The notes: a model not told the origin generated them from the letters alone. Shown: positions 28,861 to 38,122, counted from the stretch's first letter. The stretch is DNA of 64,000 nucleotides from Methylophaga sp. OBS1 (GCF_026319365.1 NZ_JAPDMS010000001.1:569417-633416); one strand, 5' to 3'. Translations and numbers: made by a program.

Positions 28861-29136
28861 ATGCCTAAAATTATTATTGACAAAAACCCGTCCGAAGCGC
28901 GTCTCGAAGAACTGGGAGTGGCCAGCTGGGAAATCTGGGATTGCCCGGTGACAGAGTTCAGACTGGATTTTGACGAAACTGAGAAAGCCTATTTGCTTGA
29001 GGGTGAAATTATTGTGACTCCGGATGGTGAGCCACCAGTGACCGTCGTTGCCGGTGACTACGTCGAGTTTCCTGCCGGTCTCAAAAGCTTTTGGCAAGTC
29101 ACCAAGCCCCTTCGCAAACACTACAGCTACGACTAG
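28861..29136 (+). CDS. Cupin-fold protein (DUF861/cupin_3 type)
   Basis: 91 residues, one small beta-barrel. The pattern WEIWDCPVTEFRLDFDETEKAYLLEG, then GDYVEFPAGLKSFWQV fits the cupin_3 group related to ureidoglycolate hydrolase; its typical metal His are missing or replaced. Function is unknown. A hairpin (CCCTGC-TAT-GCAGGG at 28822-28836) followed by a T-rich stretch lies in its 5' leader, and could attenuate transcription. A terminator follows at 29140. Confidence 0.8.
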   Translation: MPKIIIDKNPSEARLEELGVASWEIWDCPVTEFRLDFDETEKAYLLEGEIIVTPDGEPPVTVVAGDYVEFPAGLKSFWQVTKPLRKHYSYD

Positions 29137-29139
29137 ACA

Positions 29140-29166
29140 ACAAGGCATCTTCGGGTGCCTTTTTTC
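29140..29166 (+). terminator. Rho-independent terminator after cupin gene
   Basis: AAGGCA and TGCCTT around a short CG-rich loop, followed by TTTTT, four bases past the stop codon. Confidence 0.85.
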
Positions 29167-29362
29167 TTATTAGCTTTGGACTGCTGTTATATCAGTCGAA
29201 CAATCAGGCTATCGCGCTTACGACATGGCTGGGCCCAGTAATATCAATATCGCCATGTTGCTCAGTCTCCAACTTGAAGCTGGCAAGATGGCCGGATTCA
29301 ACTGGCGGAGCTGCTTTTAAGGCGTCTTGCTGTTCGCCTTGAAAACAATTAAAGGCGGGGTC

Positions 29363-29390
29363 AGGTCCCGGGCATGAGTGCCCGGGACCT
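29363..29390. terminator. Perfect 12-base hairpin downstream of the siderophore receptor gene
   Basis: AGGTCCCGGGCA and TGCCCGGGACCT with a TGAG loop, seven bases beyond the stop of the leftward TonB receptor gene. The stem is perfect and GC-rich, but there is no U-tract on either strand, so it may instead protect the mRNA 3' end or be an inverted repeat element. Confidence 0.55.
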
Positions 29391-29396
29391 AATCAA

Positions 29397-31592
29397 TCAA
29401 TAGAAATCAACGGTTGCGGTCAGACTGACTGTACGTGGTGCTCCCAGCACCAGATAGCCATTACCCGGGTAACCACCAACTGAAGCCCAGTAGTCACGGT
29501 CAAATAGATTGTGTACACGTGCTCTCAGTGTCAGATCTTGGTTGCCCATAGCGACGATGTAGCGGGCGCCAACATCCACCGTTGTCCAATCATCAACTTT
29601 GAGCGTATTCGCATCGTTTGCGTAACGTGAACCGGTATAAGTCACTCGAGTATCCAGTGCCAGACCATCAAATTGTGGTAGTTCCCACTCAGCGCCCATT
29701 GTTGCCTGCCATTCAGCGACCCCAATAACCTCATTACCATCAATAGACTCATCACCGGTGTCTTTTTGTTCTGCATCAAGCCAGGTCACACCACCGAGGA
29801 GTTTGATGTTGTCGGTTGCTTTGCCATATAAGGTCAGTTCCACACCCTGATGCTCATCTTCACCGGCTTCTGTGAAAACATTATTCTCAACATACGCACG
29901 TGGTTTTGTTGTTGTGAAATAAGCCAAACCGAGACCGAGCAATTCACTCTCATACTTCCAACCTAACTCCTTTTGCTCAGCCACATATGGAGATAGGGAC
30001 TCGCCCGCATTGACAACCGGATTTCCTCCTGAACTAGCAGGTGCTGTCTGGCCTCTTGCAAGACTTTCGATGTAGTTCGCGTACACAGACATTTGATCGG
30101 TCAGTTTTACCACTGCTCCGATAGTCGGCGTAACCTCATTCTCATCATATTGCGCTGTACGACCAGTCTGATTTTGATAGTCATAGTCTTCACTTTTAAG
30201 CGTTTGATATCTTGCACCAAGCGTTAGCAAAAACTTATCTTGCATAAATGACAGGGTATCGCCCAAGGCAAAGCTGTTTAATCTCACGCGATTACCAAGC
30301 CGAGGATCATAAACATCGGCCAATGCTGGTTGTTCATAGTAGGTTGGGTTGTACAAATTACTTGTTAACCCACCTACAAAACCAAAAGCGTTTTTCGTTT
30401 CTGATACAAAATAGGAATAGGCAGTTACCCATTCATGTCCTACTGAGCCAGTACGAAAATTGCCTTTCAATCCGAGCTCGCCTGTTTGAACTCTGTCGAT
30501 ACGCTTATTATCAAACCGACTGACTCTACCTTCACCAGTTACACCACTTACAAGACTCAAGTTACCCAGGGAGTTTTCTTCTTCACCGTGACGCATACCG
30601 TAAGCAGCCCAAGCAGTGAGATTTTCGGCAAAATCATATTCAGCTCTGAAGGTGCCGAAATGGTCTTCTTCGTTAGAATAAGACCAAGGTTGAGCCCAGT
30701 TACTGCTTGCGTCAGGTTCAGAAGGAATAGTGCTAATTTCAGGAAACGGGAAGGAACTCAGCGCGACATTGGTTCTTGTTTCATCCAATTGATGATTTTG
30801 ATAGCCAAAGTCTGCAGATAGGCGTAAACGCTCTCCTCGGTAATCCAACCCGATACTGAACAAATTTAATTCTGCCTCTTCGTCCTCAATGGAGGAGCCA
30901 CCGTTATGATGCGCTGCATTAACACGGATGCCAAACTCGTCATTTGCACCATAGCGACGAGCTACATCAGCGGCAATGTTTCTGTCATCGTGATGAGAGG
31001 CTCCTAACGTAATTCGATTTAGGTCATAATTTGGTGCTCGCTTGGGTAACAAGTTGATAGCGCCTCCGATGCCGCCACCATTTGGATTGGCACCTGTTAA
31101 AAAGGATGACGCGCCCCTAAAAACCTCGACACGCTCAAACAATTCAGTAGCAATATATTGACGAGGCAGTAATGAGTAGAGGCCGTTGTAAGCAATATCA
31201 TCTGAGTTAAGAATGAACCCCCTAATAAAATACGCTTCCTGAAAGTTACCAAAACCTCTCGCTACTCTGACCCCCGGGTCAGCTTTTAGTACATCCCCCA
31301 CACTTTGAGCCTGGCGATCCTGAATAAACTCATTGGTATAGCTGGTAATACTGAATGGGGTTTCAAGATGATCTCTGGTGCCGAGAATACCGGCACGACC
31401 ACCCTCAGCGACCTGACCACCCTCGAATGCCGGTGACAGCCCTTCTGCTGAGGCATCAGCACTGGCAGTAACGGTTAAGGCATCCAGCTCAACTGCTTTT
31501 TCTTCATTGCTGTCAGCGGCTAATACCGGGAAACTGAGGGATCCCAGAGCCAGCGCAATGCTGAGCGAGATCTGTTTGAAATGGGGTGACAT
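29397..31592 (-). CDS. TonB-dependent siderophore receptor
   Basis: 731 residues. Signal peptide (ISLSIALALGSLSFPVLAAD) to about residue 26, a TonB-box-like ELDALTVTAS near 35-45, plug domain (IQDRQAQSVGDVLKADPGVRV, FIRGF, RVEVFRGASSFLTGANPNGG) and a 22-strand barrel ending with an aromatic residue, VDFY, as outer-membrane proteins do. The plug is of the FhuA/FpvA siderophore receptor class; substrate (hydroxamate, catecholate or other) cannot be told. It imports ferric siderophore over the outer membrane with TonB energy. A Fur-like site lies about 60 bases upstream. It is not next to a matching inner-membrane importer. Confidence 0.92.
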   Translation of the reverse strand: MSPHFKQISLSIALALGSLSFPVLAADSNEEKAVELDALTVTASADASAEGLSPAFEGGQVAEGGRAGILGTRDHLETPFSITSYTNEFIQDRQAQSVGDVLKADPGVRVARGFGNFQEAYFIRGFILNSDDIAYNGLYSLLPRQYIATELFERVEVFRGASSFLTGANPNGGGIGGAINLLPKRAPNYDLNRITLGASHHDDRNIAADVARRYGANDEFGIRVNAAHHNGGSSIEDEEAELNLFSIGLDYRGERLRLSADFGYQNHQLDETRTNVALSSFPFPEISTIPSEPDASSNWAQPWSYSNEEDHFGTFRAEYDFAENLTAWAAYGMRHGEEENSLGNLSLVSGVTGEGRVSRFDNKRIDRVQTGELGLKGNFRTGSVGHEWVTAYSYFVSETKNAFGFVGGLTSNLYNPTYYEQPALADVYDPRLGNRVRLNSFALGDTLSFMQDKFLLTLGARYQTLKSEDYDYQNQTGRTAQYDENEVTPTIGAVVKLTDQMSVYANYIESLARGQTAPASSGGNPVVNAGESLSPYVAEQKELGWKYESELLGLGLAYFTTTKPRAYVENNVFTEAGEDEHQGVELTLYGKATDNIKLLGGVTWLDAEQKDTGDESIDGNEVIGVAEWQATMGAEWELPQFDGLALDTRVTYTGSRYANDANTLKVDDWTTVDVGARYIVAMGNQDLTLRARVHNLFDRDYWASVGGYPGNGYLVLGAPRTVSLTATVDFY

Positions 31593-31650
31593 CTACCTGT
31601 TCTCCAAAGAAATGCTTTGAGACAGTATTTTACGAGACGCCTATGATTAT

Positions 31651-31669
31651 GTAAATGATAACGTTTACT
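31651..31669. promoter_or_regulatory. Possible Fur box of the TonB receptor
   Basis: GTAAATGATAACGTTTACT matches the 19-base Fur consensus at about 12 positions and keeps the AATGATAA half. It is also a dyad, GTAAA and TTTAC. Its place about 60 bases before the siderophore receptor supports an iron-control role, but the match is weaker than the other two Fur boxes here. Confidence 0.4.
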
Positions 31670-31792
31670 ATTTAGTTTTGTTGAGAATCTAGAGTCCGTT
31701 ATTGCCATTAGCCGATCACAGTTATGTCAGAAACTGATGTCTGATTAAGGCGAGTCGCCTTTGTCTTTCACTATTCGCTGAATCAAACGTTT

Positions 31793-33838
31793 TCAGGGGA
31801 CTTCAGGCTGGCTCACCCGCAGTGGGGAGACCGGGTAGTCTGTCAACTTCACTGTGTCTGATTGTGTGAGACTGATATTGGCGGCAGGTACCTGATAACA
31901 ACGACAGCGATACAGCCAGCTGGGTAAAAGTGCATGAGCCAGTGTGGGCTCATAGGGGACATATTCTGGAGAGCCGTTCATATTCAAAGCCTGCGTCTTA
32001 TGATCATACTGACCGTACAAGGGCGTGTTTTCCGGCCTCAATATGACGACTTTATCCCCCACCACCTCGGCAAAGTAGTCATCGTATTGCATAAAAGCAC
32101 GGCCGGGTTTGCTTTGTTCTTCTGGCAGCGTCAGGTCCCGGCCTATCATTGGGTGTGAAGCCGAGATTCCCATTATCGACAGCACTGTGGTCGGCAGATC
32201 AATCTGGCTGGCAATAGTAGCAAGCCTGTTGGGTTCAATATCGGCACCCAGAATTAATCCGGGTATGTGATATTTCTCTATTGGAACCAGGTTATCACCC
32301 TCAACACGGTTGTGATGATCGGCCACTACCAGAAACACGGTATCTTTCCAGTATTCGCTCTGACGTGCTTTTTGGAAAAACAGCCCCAGTGCGTAGTCGG
32401 CATAACGGACTGCATTTTCCGGTGTTTGCTTTTTTCCCTCTATCTTTATCCGACCATCGGGAAACTCATAAGGAGAGTGGTTAGAGGAAGTAAAAGCAAA
32501 GCTGAAAAACGGTTGGTCACTCCTATGATGCTGCTGCAACCTTTCATGCAGTTTGTTAAATACATCTTCATCCGAGGCTCCCCAACTCCCCTCAAATACC
32601 GGATTCTCAAAGTGATCACGATCGATAATGTGCTGGAAACCATTACCTACAAAGAAACTTGCCATGTTGTCAAAATGCGCCTGCCCACCATAGATAAATT
32701 CGGTGAGATAACCTCTACTCTCAAGTAATGAAGCAATGGTAAAGAAGTTCTGCTGTGATAAAGACAACTTAACCACACTGCGCGCCCGGGTAGGCAGAAA
32801 ACCACTGATTACCGCTTCAATGCCGCGTACAGACCGCGTGCCTGTGGCATAGAGGTTTTCAAACCACCAACCCTTTTCACTGAGCTTGTCCAGTTCCGGT
32901 GTGTCGCCGCTGCCACCCAGCGTTTTCACGTAGTCGGCACTGAGACTCTCCTCCAGGATCAGGACCAGATTGAGTGGTTTCTGACGCTGAATGCTTGCAT
33001 GTTGTGGATTGATGATGGGTGGCTTAGCGTCGGCATTCACGATCAATTCGGGCTTCTCCTGATCGATTTCCGTCAGAATCTGTTCATGGCTAAGATCGCC
33101 ATAGACCTCGTTGGATTGTTCCTCATGCTTGAGATTGTAAATGGCAAAATACACGGACCATGCTGAGTTCAGCATCAAGTCATTGACGAGCGGATCGGGT
33201 GTGATGGCAAAAGTAGAAGGATTTGCCGGACGGTGATCGAGAGAGGATCGAATCATCATTACCGTGAGTAGGAGCATCAATGGCCAGGCCAATATCGTCT
33301 TCCAATAAGCCCAGTCTGGCTGTTTCTGCTTCAGCCAGAGTTTGCTGAGCCGAAACATGGCATAGGCTACTGTCAGGGTAATGAGTAAACCGCCAATCAA
33401 TGTCAGGCGATACCCCTCCCACAACATTGACATGACTTCCTGTGGATATTTCAGATACTCGATAAACAAGCGGTTTGGACGCTGACCATATTCGATAATA
33501 AAGGTGGGCGTGGCCAGTTCCAGAAATACAATAAGCGTCACCGTCAACACCGCCCACAGGCCAACAAGGCGTTGCCAGAACTGCCAGCTAAATTGATGCG
33601 CTAAGAACGGAATCACTAATAGCAGCGGTGCCAGCAACATGCCTGACAGAATAAGATCTACCCTGAGCCCATTCATCATGACTACAGCGAACTGGCCAGT
33701 GCCATCCAACCGTTCAAATTGCCAGACTGTCAGCAATAACCTTGATAAACCGAGAATAGTAAGATAAACCAACAGCAGTTTAATTAATGCTGAATATGGG
33801 CCAAGAAAACGGTTACCAGGATAAGTTTGCTGTGTCAT
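31793..33838 (-). CDS. LTA-synthase-like membrane sulfatase-fold phosphotransferase
   Basis: 681 residues. Five membrane segments in the first 200 residues, then a large periplasmic alkaline-phosphatase-superfamily domain. The nucleophile Thr is in LYATGTRSVRGIEA, with metal ligands in LVLILEESLSADYV and VADHHNR. This is the lipoteichoic-acid-synthase/phosphoglycerol transferase I (MdoB-like) architecture. In Gram-negative bacteria such enzymes move phosphoglycerol or phosphoethanolamine onto periplasmic glucans or lipids. The exact acceptor here is unknown. It has its own promoter region on the right and sits alone. Confidence 0.88.
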   Translation of the reverse strand: MTQQTYPGNRFLGPYSALIKLLLVYLTILGLSRLLLTVWQFERLDGTGQFAVVMMNGLRVDLILSGMLLAPLLLVIPFLAHQFSWQFWQRLVGLWAVLTVTLIVFLELATPTFIIEYGQRPNRLFIEYLKYPQEVMSMLWEGYRLTLIGGLLITLTVAYAMFRLSKLWLKQKQPDWAYWKTILAWPLMLLLTVMMIRSSLDHRPANPSTFAITPDPLVNDLMLNSAWSVYFAIYNLKHEEQSNEVYGDLSHEQILTEIDQEKPELIVNADAKPPIINPQHASIQRQKPLNLVLILEESLSADYVKTLGGSGDTPELDKLSEKGWWFENLYATGTRSVRGIEAVISGFLPTRARSVVKLSLSQQNFFTIASLLESRGYLTEFIYGGQAHFDNMASFFVGNGFQHIIDRDHFENPVFEGSWGASDEDVFNKLHERLQQHHRSDQPFFSFAFTSSNHSPYEFPDGRIKIEGKKQTPENAVRYADYALGLFFQKARQSEYWKDTVFLVVADHHNRVEGDNLVPIEKYHIPGLILGADIEPNRLATIASQIDLPTTVLSIMGISASHPMIGRDLTLPEEQSKPGRAFMQYDDYFAEVVGDKVVILRPENTPLYGQYDHKTQALNMNGSPEYVPYEPTLAHALLPSWLYRCRCYQVPAANISLTQSDTVKLTDYPVSPLRVSQPEVP

Positions 33839-34046
33839 CGCCTGTTATTTCTGTAGTAAAGCTGGCGAGACTCTAGCTTGCTTGGCTTAAAGTAAAATTA
33901 AATGTGCGTTATTGCCTTTGTGTCTTTTTGATCAAATCTTTCAGTAATTTTATTGGGTTATTCAGGCTACAAAACACCTTTAAATCAGGAAATTCCCTAT
34001 TGATGACAGGGGTTTATCATGTAAGCTAGCAAAAAACTGCAAAGGA

Positions 34047-35063
34047 ATGGCTGTGGCACAGTTTAATAGCACCTCCCATCCCAAGGTAAGTAATGATTTG
34101 CTCAGGCAATGGCAAACCATGCTTGATTTGCTGGCTGAATACATCGCGGTTCCGGTCGCGCTTATCATGCGACTCGACCATGACAAAATAACGGTTTGTG
34201 TTAAAAACAGCGCTGTCAGCAATCCTTATCAAATCGGAGAAACAGAAGTCCTTCTTGGCTCGGGCCTTTACTGTGAAGAAGTGGTGAGAAAAAATGCGCC
34301 ACTATTCGTTGAAAATGCCCTCAATGATCCCGCCTGGCAGAATAACCCTGATGTGGAAAGGCACATGATCAACTACTTTGGTCTACCTTTACGCTGGCCT
34401 GATGGAGACATATTCGGCACGCTCTGTGTGCTTGACTCCAAGTCTCACCATTACGATGACAAACAACTTGGCCTGATAGAACAGATGCAACTGATGGTAG
34501 AAAGTCACCTGGATCTACTGGAAAAAAATCATAAACTGGAAAAATTAAGCCGGGATTTGAAAAATCTCGCTGACACGGATGAATTGACCGGTATCTGGAA
34601 CCGTCGTGCCTTTATCGCGGAAAGCAATAAAGAATTGCAGCGCGCCCAGCGTGGTAAAAACCCCGTTTGTCTGTTGATGATGGATATCGATGATTTTAAA
34701 GAAATCAACGATGCCTTCGGTCATGAAGTCGGGGATGAAGTGCTTAAACTCTTTACTCACTGTATCTCAGCCAACAAACGCACCTACGATATTTTCGGAC
34801 GCATTGGGGGTGAAGAGTTTGCCATGTTGATGCCTGAAACCCGACGCGCTGAAGCGATGGACCTAGCGGAACGGATTCGCAGTAAAGTGAGTGAAATTTT
34901 CTTCCACAAACACAGTGGTGACATCAAAATCACCGTCTGTATCGGTGTCTACGAACTGGCCAGTAATGACACCACGATTCTGGCGGCGCTTAGCAAAGCT
35001 GATGAAAGACTCTATGCAGCCAAACGCGCCGGAAAAAACAGGGTCATGGACTGCATCAGCTGA
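34047..35063 (+). CDS. GAF-GGDEF diguanylate cyclase
   Basis: 338 residues, soluble. Residues 15-165 are a GAF domain (VPVALIMRLDHDKITVCVKN, GLYCEEVV, NYFGLPLRWPDGDIFGTLCVLD), and residues 170-338 a GGDEF domain with the signature RIGGEEFAML near 253 and intact metal-binding MMDIDDFKEINDAFGH. It should make cyclic-di-GMP in response to a cytoplasmic signal. ATG 34047 directly follows AAAGGA with no spacing; GTG 34053 would be ideally placed, so the protein may start two residues later. Confidence 0.93.
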   Translation: MAVAQFNSTSHPKVSNDLLRQWQTMLDLLAEYIAVPVALIMRLDHDKITVCVKNSAVSNPYQIGETEVLLGSGLYCEEVVRKNAPLFVENALNDPAWQNNPDVERHMINYFGLPLRWPDGDIFGTLCVLDSKSHHYDDKQLGLIEQMQLMVESHLDLLEKNHKLEKLSRDLKNLADTDELTGIWNRRAFIAESNKELQRAQRGKNPVCLLMMDIDDFKEINDAFGHEVGDEVLKLFTHCISANKRTYDIFGRIGGEEFAMLMPETRRAEAMDLAERIRSKVSEIFFHKHSGDIKITVCIGVYELASNDTTILAALSKADERLYAAKRAGKNRVMDCIS

Positions 35064-35064
35064 G

Positions 35065-36120
35065 TTAACCGGCCATCGGTTGCATACCACACTGACGTAA
35101 TAATGCCTGCCAGTGCGCTGTGTGCTGTTTAATCGCCAAATCAAACTGCTGCCAAAGGCTGTCGTTATTGTTGATATTTAACACCTGTTGGTAATAAGGC
35201 TCGAAGGCGTCAGGCATATCAGACGCCTGAGCTCCGGCCAGTGCAGCCAGGCCGCCAAAAATCTGCTCGCCATCACGACTCACCGTCGAAATATAGGGTT
35301 GTATCCGGGCAATGTAGACATTAAAAAACACCCCCTTCACCCGCTCTGCCTGGGGATTAGGTCTGCCCTGATAGCATAATGGCTTTCCATCGATTTTCTG
35401 TTTCAGCAGCGCTGAAGCATCATTGAGACGGCTAATCAGTAATCGAACGCTGTTGATGAGCTGACCGCCACTGTGATCAAACACCCAACGTTGCTGAATC
35501 CTGCCCATTTTTTCCAGCGCCGCATCGGGCGAAGCTGATTTGAGGCTATGCAGTACCTCCCGGGCATGATTCAGGTCAGCGCTCAGTGCGCCCGGACTGA
35601 CATGGGTCTCGCCCTGCTGATAAAAGCCGCTCGACTGACTCATGAGTTCTGCCATGGGTTCATCGGCCCAGACCGCATTCCAGAAATACTGTGGGAGAGA
35701 GGCTTTTTTCTGTTGTATCGCCTGCATCAGCGCCGTTTTCAACTTATCCTGCTCAATCTCAGGCAGACACTGCCCGGCTTTGTCGATAAACCGCAGTTGG
35801 TAACGCAAGTCATTGAGTGGCGTCATCACCCTGCCCATGGCGGAGTTACGTTCCCCAACAACCACCTGCAGTTCACAGCCATACAGCGACAGGAAATCCA
35901 GCATGTTGATTTTGATCTCATCAATATCAATCCGCCGATCACGCATTCGGGGAAAGGTCTGCACTTCCATCAGCGGCGTGGTCCGGGCATTCAGCTCCAG
36001 CACTCTGGCCAGACGCTCAATATAACTCTCCATCATGCTGTCAGGCTGAGAAAACGGATCACAGGCCGTCAACAACAGCATCAGGAGGGTGATGAAACAA
36101 AGTCGGAAAAAACGTGGCAT
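35065..36120 (-). CDS. DUF3080 family lipoprotein
   Basis: 351 residues. The lipobox LLTAC near residue 19 makes it a lipoprotein, with Asp next to the Cys (CDPF), a signal linked to inner-membrane retention in enterobacteria. The body is helical and has the DUF3080 pattern: LNARTTPLMEVQTFPRMRDR near residue 45, LDFLSLYGCELQVVVGERNSAMGRVM, and an ending with LLRQCGMQP. The family is found in gammaproteobacteria and has no assigned role. It overlaps nothing but ends one base after the convergent GAF-GGDEF gene, and its start is four bases from the stop of the cupin gene upstream, so the two are probably one operon. Confidence 0.82.
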   Translation of the reverse strand: MPRFFRLCFITLLMLLLTACDPFSQPDSMMESYIERLARVLELNARTTPLMEVQTFPRMRDRRIDIDEIKINMLDFLSLYGCELQVVVGERNSAMGRVMTPLNDLRYQLRFIDKAGQCLPEIEQDKLKTALMQAIQQKKASLPQYFWNAVWADEPMAELMSQSSGFYQQGETHVSPGALSADLNHAREVLHSLKSASPDAALEKMGRIQQRWVFDHSGGQLINSVRLLISRLNDASALLKQKIDGKPLCYQGRPNPQAERVKGVFFNVYIARIQPYISTVSRDGEQIFGGLAALAGAQASDMPDAFEPYYQQVLNINNNDSLWQQFDLAIKQHTAHWQALLRQCGMQPMAG

Positions 36121-36124
36121 GGAC

Positions 36125-36442
36125 TCAGGTGATCAGCGTCATTGCCTGTTGCGTTGACAGAAAGATCTCGCTGTCAGTGAGAGCAACAATGTCATGTTCC
36201 TCACCGGATTGAGCAAACAAATAATCACCTTTGTGCAACTCCACCCCACCAATCAATACCTGACCGTTGAGAATCATCATCTCAGCCTCTCCTTGGTAGA
36301 CATGCTGAGGAAAGTGCGCGCCTTTTTTCATTCTGATGATGGCCGTTCTGCCGCCTTTGTCATTGACTCTAAACAGACTTTTGTCGATGCCCTGTTGATC
36401 GGCGAACTGCCAGTCGCGCTCTGTTGCTCTGTTCACTAACAT
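36125..36442 (-). CDS. Cupin domain protein
   Basis: 105 residues with one cupin barrel. The pattern HFPQHVYQGEAEMMILNGQV then GDYLFAQSGEEHD carries His, Glu and His residues able to hold a metal. It resembles the ChrR-type cupins, but no ECF sigma factor is nearby. I start at ATG 36442, preceded by CAGGGA, rather than seven residues earlier. It is followed after four bases by the DUF3080 lipoprotein gene. Function unknown. Confidence 0.8.
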   Translation of the reverse strand: MLVNRATERDWQFADQQGIDKSLFRVNDKGGRTAIIRMKKGAHFPQHVYQGEAEMMILNGQVLIGGVELHKGDYLFAQSGEEHDIVALTDSEIFLSTQQAMTLIT

Positions 36443-36654
36443 TGTTATTCCCTGATTACGCATTGCTTATTCGTTCAAGCCCGGGGCGCTGAGTGGCCGT
36501 ATGACTGCTCACTGGGTTAGCTTGTGTATTGTCTCAGGTCAGCTGCCCGAGAATCGGTGGACACTCCCCCGACAAGATTGCTTATCTGTGATGTTCAGAA
36601 CATCGGAGATGACCGGAGTTCCGGCCAGTCGATCAGTATTTCCAGGGAGGTTGA

Positions 36655-36726
36655 ATGCTGAATCGGCGTTTGATGGCAAACGCCAGGCTTGGCTTAATCA
36701 GTAAATTACTGAGTGATCAGACGTAA
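36655..36726 (+). CDS. Possible 23-codon leader peptide ahead of pqqA
   Basis: ATG 36655 to TAA 36726, preceded four bases upstream by a strong CAGGGAGG ribosome site. The basic N-terminus MLNRRLMANARLGL leads to ISKLLSDQT. The frame holds a perfect eight-base stem (GGCGTTTG at 36665-36672, CAAACGCC at 36677-36684) and a near-palindrome TCAGTAAATTACTGA at 36698-36712. It ends 74 bases before pqqA. It could be a leader controlling pqqA, or chance. Confidence 0.3.
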   Translation: MLNRRLMANARLGLISKLLSDQT

Positions 36727-36800
36727 TTTGCTGATTTCAAAACACTTGCTCTGTATTATCTTGTAATCGTGTTAACAAAAAGTGTCAGGAGGTGAGAACC

Positions 36801-36872
36801 ATGTGGACCAAGCCAGACTACAATGACATGCGTTTTGGTTTTGAGGTTACGATGTATATCAATAACCGTTAA
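36801..36872 (+). CDS. pqqA: PQQ precursor peptide PqqA, copy 1
   Basis: 23 residues from ATG 36801 to TAA 36872, with an excellent AGGAGGTGA ribosome site eight bases before it. It begins MWTKP and holds GFEVTMYI, the PqqA core in which Glu15 and Tyr19 are cross-linked by PqqE to become the cofactor pyrroloquinoline quinone. Length and pattern match Klebsiella PqqA (also 23 residues, MWKKP ... EVTLYI). No pqqB, C, D or E is nearby: the gene is free-standing and followed by its own terminator. Such a copy can raise precursor supply apart from the enzyme operon. Copy 2 at 41773 differs at three positions only. Confidence 0.93.
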   Translation: MWTKPDYNDMRFGFEVTMYINNR

Positions 36873-36895
36873 TCAAAACTGATTAACCGACTGGG

Positions 36896-36920
36896 AAACC
36901 CCGCTATGGCGGGGTTTTTC
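36896..36920 (+). terminator. Rho-independent terminator after pqqA copy 1
   Basis: AAACCCCGC and GCGGGGTTT around TATG, then a short T-run. It ends the pqqA transcript 24 bases after the stop, confirming a single-gene unit. Confidence 0.9.
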
Positions 36921-37116
36921 ATGTCTGAAAATATTTTTTGACAGCAACAGATAAACCCGATAAATTGAACTCAGCTTGAAAGTTGATCTGAATATTTATT
37001 TTTCATTTCGATGCATTACCTTAAGTAGCTCGTCCTGTTTATTAATAAGTACTTCTGCACACCTTCCAGCTATACCGCCTGTTAGGGCATGTTTTTATTA
37101 GTAAATAGGATTATCT

Positions 37117-37323
37117 ATGTCTACATCTACCGGTACTGTAAAGTGGTTCAACGAAACTAAAGGCTATGGCTTTATCGAACAAGAAAGCGGCCCGGATGTT
37201 TTTGCGCATTTCAGCCAAATCAAAGGCGACGGTTTCAGAACCCTGAAAGAAGGTCAACGTGTTGAGTTCACCGTAAGCCAGGGCGCTAAAGGTCCTCAAG
37301 CTGAGAACATCACTGCACTGTAA
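37117..37323 (+). CDS. cspA: Cold-shock domain protein
   Basis: 68 residues, one cold-shock OB fold. The RNA-binding motifs are [18 protein letters not shown] (RNP1 KGYGFI) and DVFAHFSQI (RNP2). It binds single-stranded RNA or DNA and melts structure at low temperature or acts as a general RNA chaperone. The 5' region between pqqA's terminator and the ATG is about 195 bases and AT-rich, which would allow a long leader like that of cspA genes. A terminator follows at once. Confidence 0.95.
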   Translation: MSTSTGTVKWFNETKGYGFIEQESGPDVFAHFSQIKGDGFRTLKEGQRVEFTVSQGAKGPQAENITAL

Positions 37324-37342
37324 TCTGATTACAGTCAGTCAT

Positions 37343-37374
37343 AAAAAAAGCCCCGTTTTTCGGGGCTTTTTTTT
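37343..37374. terminator. Bidirectional Rho-independent terminator between cspA and SDR gene
   Basis: AAAGCCCCG and CGGGGCTTT around TTTTT, A-run left and T-run right. It serves cspA, and its right edge overlaps the stop codon of the leftward SDR gene. Confidence 0.93.
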
Positions 37375-38122
37375 AGGCCGTACCCGGTTCGATTTCAATC
37401 ACTTCTCTGGCAAACCGCTCATAGGCCTGCCATAGCTGTTTAGCCATACTGTCCGGGAAAACATGACACTCGCCCTTTCTCAACGCGTCAATGATGCCAT
37501 CCGCCACCAGGCTCGGGGGTTCAGCCACATCACTCAACCCTGCACTGTCCGCCATATCGGTGGCAATCGGACCGGGATGGACGCTCAACACCACCGTTTT
37601 CTGCTCTGCCATTTCGTGGCGTAATGCCTGGGTAATGGAATAGGCTGCTGCCTTGGAGGCGGCATAGGTGGCGAAAGCAGGAAACGAACGCAGTGATGCA
37701 ATTGAATTCAACTGCACAAAGGCACCACCGCCGTTGGCTTTTAGTACTGGCGCAAAGGCTTGAGCCATCCGCAGAAGTCCAGCAACGTTAATATCCATCT
37801 GGGTTTCCAGCGCGTCAATCGACTCAGGCTGTAGTGGGCTGGCATTCTTCAAAATGCCGGCATTGTTGACCACAATATCCACATCCTGTGCGTTAGCCGC
37901 CGCAGAAATAACGGTGCCGGGTTGGCTCAGGTCGATATGAATGGCTGTTACTTTATCCGCGTATTTTTGCTCGAGATCAGCGACTGAGTTCAAGTCACGA
38001 ACGCCCAGATAAACTTTACGGGCACCTCGCGCAAGAAAAGTCTCAACGATAGCTTTGCCAATGCCGCGATTAGCGCCAGTCACCAGAGCCACTTTGTAAT
38101 CAATATCAAAGGATGTGTTCAT
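37373..38122 (-). CDS. Short-chain dehydrogenase/reductase
   Basis: 249 residues. Classical SDR: cofactor loop VTGANRGIGKAI near residue 13-24, NNAG near 86, catalytic Ser in QLNSIAS and YAASKAAAY with Tyr and Lys. The NADP- or NAD-dependent substrate is unknown. A longer frame reaches 38245, but MNTSFDIDYKVALVTG starting at 38122 puts the Rossmann strand at its normal distance and has TGAGG eight bases upstream. It is divergent from the MscS gene. The C-terminus is unusual in a short acidic tail (REVIEIEPGTA). Confidence 0.88.
   Translation of the reverse strand: MNTSFDIDYKVALVTGANRGIGKAIVETFLARGARKVYLGVRDLNSVADLEQKYADKVTAIHIDLSQPGTVISAAANAQDVDIVVNNAGILKNASPLQPESIDALETQMDINVAGLLRMAQAFAPVLKANGGGAFVQLNSIASLRSFPAFATYAASKAAAYSITQALRHEMAEQKTVVLSVHPGPIATDMADSAGLSDVAEPPSLVADGIIDALRKGECHVFPDSMAKQLWQAYERFAREVIEIEPGTA

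Noticed and set aside
35548..36132. A 194-codon plus-strand frame over the DUF3080 gene
   Set aside because: Antisense to a lipoprotein gene with clear lipobox and family pattern; composition is that of a shadow frame.
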